Shown in pieces: positions 39,926 through 40,088 of a DNA stretch of 40,088 bases; the stretch's first letter is position 1, and each line of letters starts with the position of its first letter. Where the stretch lies: NCBI GenBank assembly GCA_015258095.1, contig JABZIV010000017.1, positions 1 through 40,088 of the forward strand, in the 5' to 3' direction. The notes under the pieces were generated by a model. It saw only the letters and a list, made by a program, of their open reading frames with translations, searched no databases and had not been told where the DNA came from. The position numbers were made by a program, and so were the translations under genes. Origin of the DNA: Lachnospiraceae bacterium (GTDB lineage: Bacteria > Bacillota > Clostridia > Lachnospirales > Lachnospiraceae).

Positions 39926-40088
39926 ATGATTTACGTTGGAATTGATGTTGCTAAGGATAAGCATGACTGTTGTATCCTTGGACCAGATACCGAAGAACTG
40001 TTCCCAGTCTTTACGATACGCAACAATAGTGATGGCTATGGAGAATTATTCCACAAGATTGAGTCAGTCTCAAAGGACAAATCTCAGA
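39926..40088 (+). CDS. IS110-family transposase (DEDD), 5' part only
   Basis: Open from ATG 39926 to the window end (54 codons), with AGGAGG at 39911-39916. The first residues, MIYVGIDVAKDKHDCCILG, are the characteristic start of IS110/IS1111 transposases, whose N-terminal RuvC-like DEDD domain begins with an aspartate in GIDVAK (Asp7 here). A long non-coding leader before the gene with the RNA candidate suggests the IS110 subgroup rather than IS1111, which carries its RNA at the other end. Whether the rest of the gene is intact cannot be seen. Confidence 0.88.
   Translation, partial: MIYVGIDVAKDKHDCCILGPDTEELFPVFTIRNNSDGYGELFHKIESVSKDKSQ

Larger units (their letters stand above)
39675..40088 (+). 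mobile_element. left end of an IS110-family insertion sequence (truncated by window end)
   Basis: The transposase N-terminus (39926 onward) identifies an IS110-family element. IS110 elements lack clear inverted repeats, so the boundary is inferred. The left junction is placed near 39675-39677, at a CT dinucleotide where proposed bridge RNA guide sequences match both sides: 10 of 12 bases on the left flank, and CCTCGT entering the element. The right end is outside the window. Confidence 0.65.

Overview
The window looks like chromosome from an anaerobic, low-to-mid GC Firmicute of the class Clostridia, most likely a Lachnospiraceae member. The reasons are AGGAGG-type ribosome sites throughout, a Gls24/Asp23-nusB-xseA-xseB-ispA-dxs-tlyA block, an rpmE-yqhQ-prmC neighbourhood, and a fermentation-style gene content (citrate lyase, methionine gamma-lyase, tetronate degradation). 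A genus cannot be named safely from sequence reading alone. No tRNA, rRNA or CRISPR array was seen.

Layout: 1-453 is the 3' end of an AAA ATPase with a DUF4143 tail. 851-5597 is a four-gene catabolic operon (DUF1537 sugar-acid kinase, PdxA2, GntP permease, DeoR regulator) that fits D-threonate or D-erythronate use to give DHAP. 5887-15602 is a probable sulfur amino acid / 2-oxoacid locus. It holds two very similar lipoprotein binding proteins of the SsuA/TauA/NMT1 type, a DUF234 AAA ATPase, an HcxA(YbdH)-like dehydrogenase and a class I aminotransferase. On the opposite strand and converging with these lies a methionine gamma-lyase / ABC ATPase / ABC permease operon. 15875-18615 (minus) is citDEF, whose acyl carrier subunit lacks the usual prosthetic-group serine. 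18842-25509 is the housekeeping block, followed by guaB and rpmE.

27551 to about 35503 is an inserted island between rpmE and yqhQ, genes that are normally close neighbours. It carries an AraC-type regulator, an MptD-like ECF S component, EcfT, a 1109-residue fusion of a double ECF ATPase to an exporter-fold ABC half-transporter, and a second half-transporter. It ends with a decayed serine recombinase fragment. Imperfect direct repeats of the rpmE terminator arm and downstream DNA flank it, which suggests mobile-element delivery. After the island come yqhQ, prmC and eno.

The last 410 bases hold the left end of an IS110-family element. Its transposase starts at 39926 and runs off the window. 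The non-coding DNA before it folds into three consecutive stem-loops. The second and third have matching architecture, each with an internal loop capped by an ACCG/CGGT hairpin. This is what a bridge RNA looks like, and the proposed guide sequences match the apparent left junction near 39675. The bridge RNA candidate and the ECF/exporter hybrid transporter are the two most notable items.
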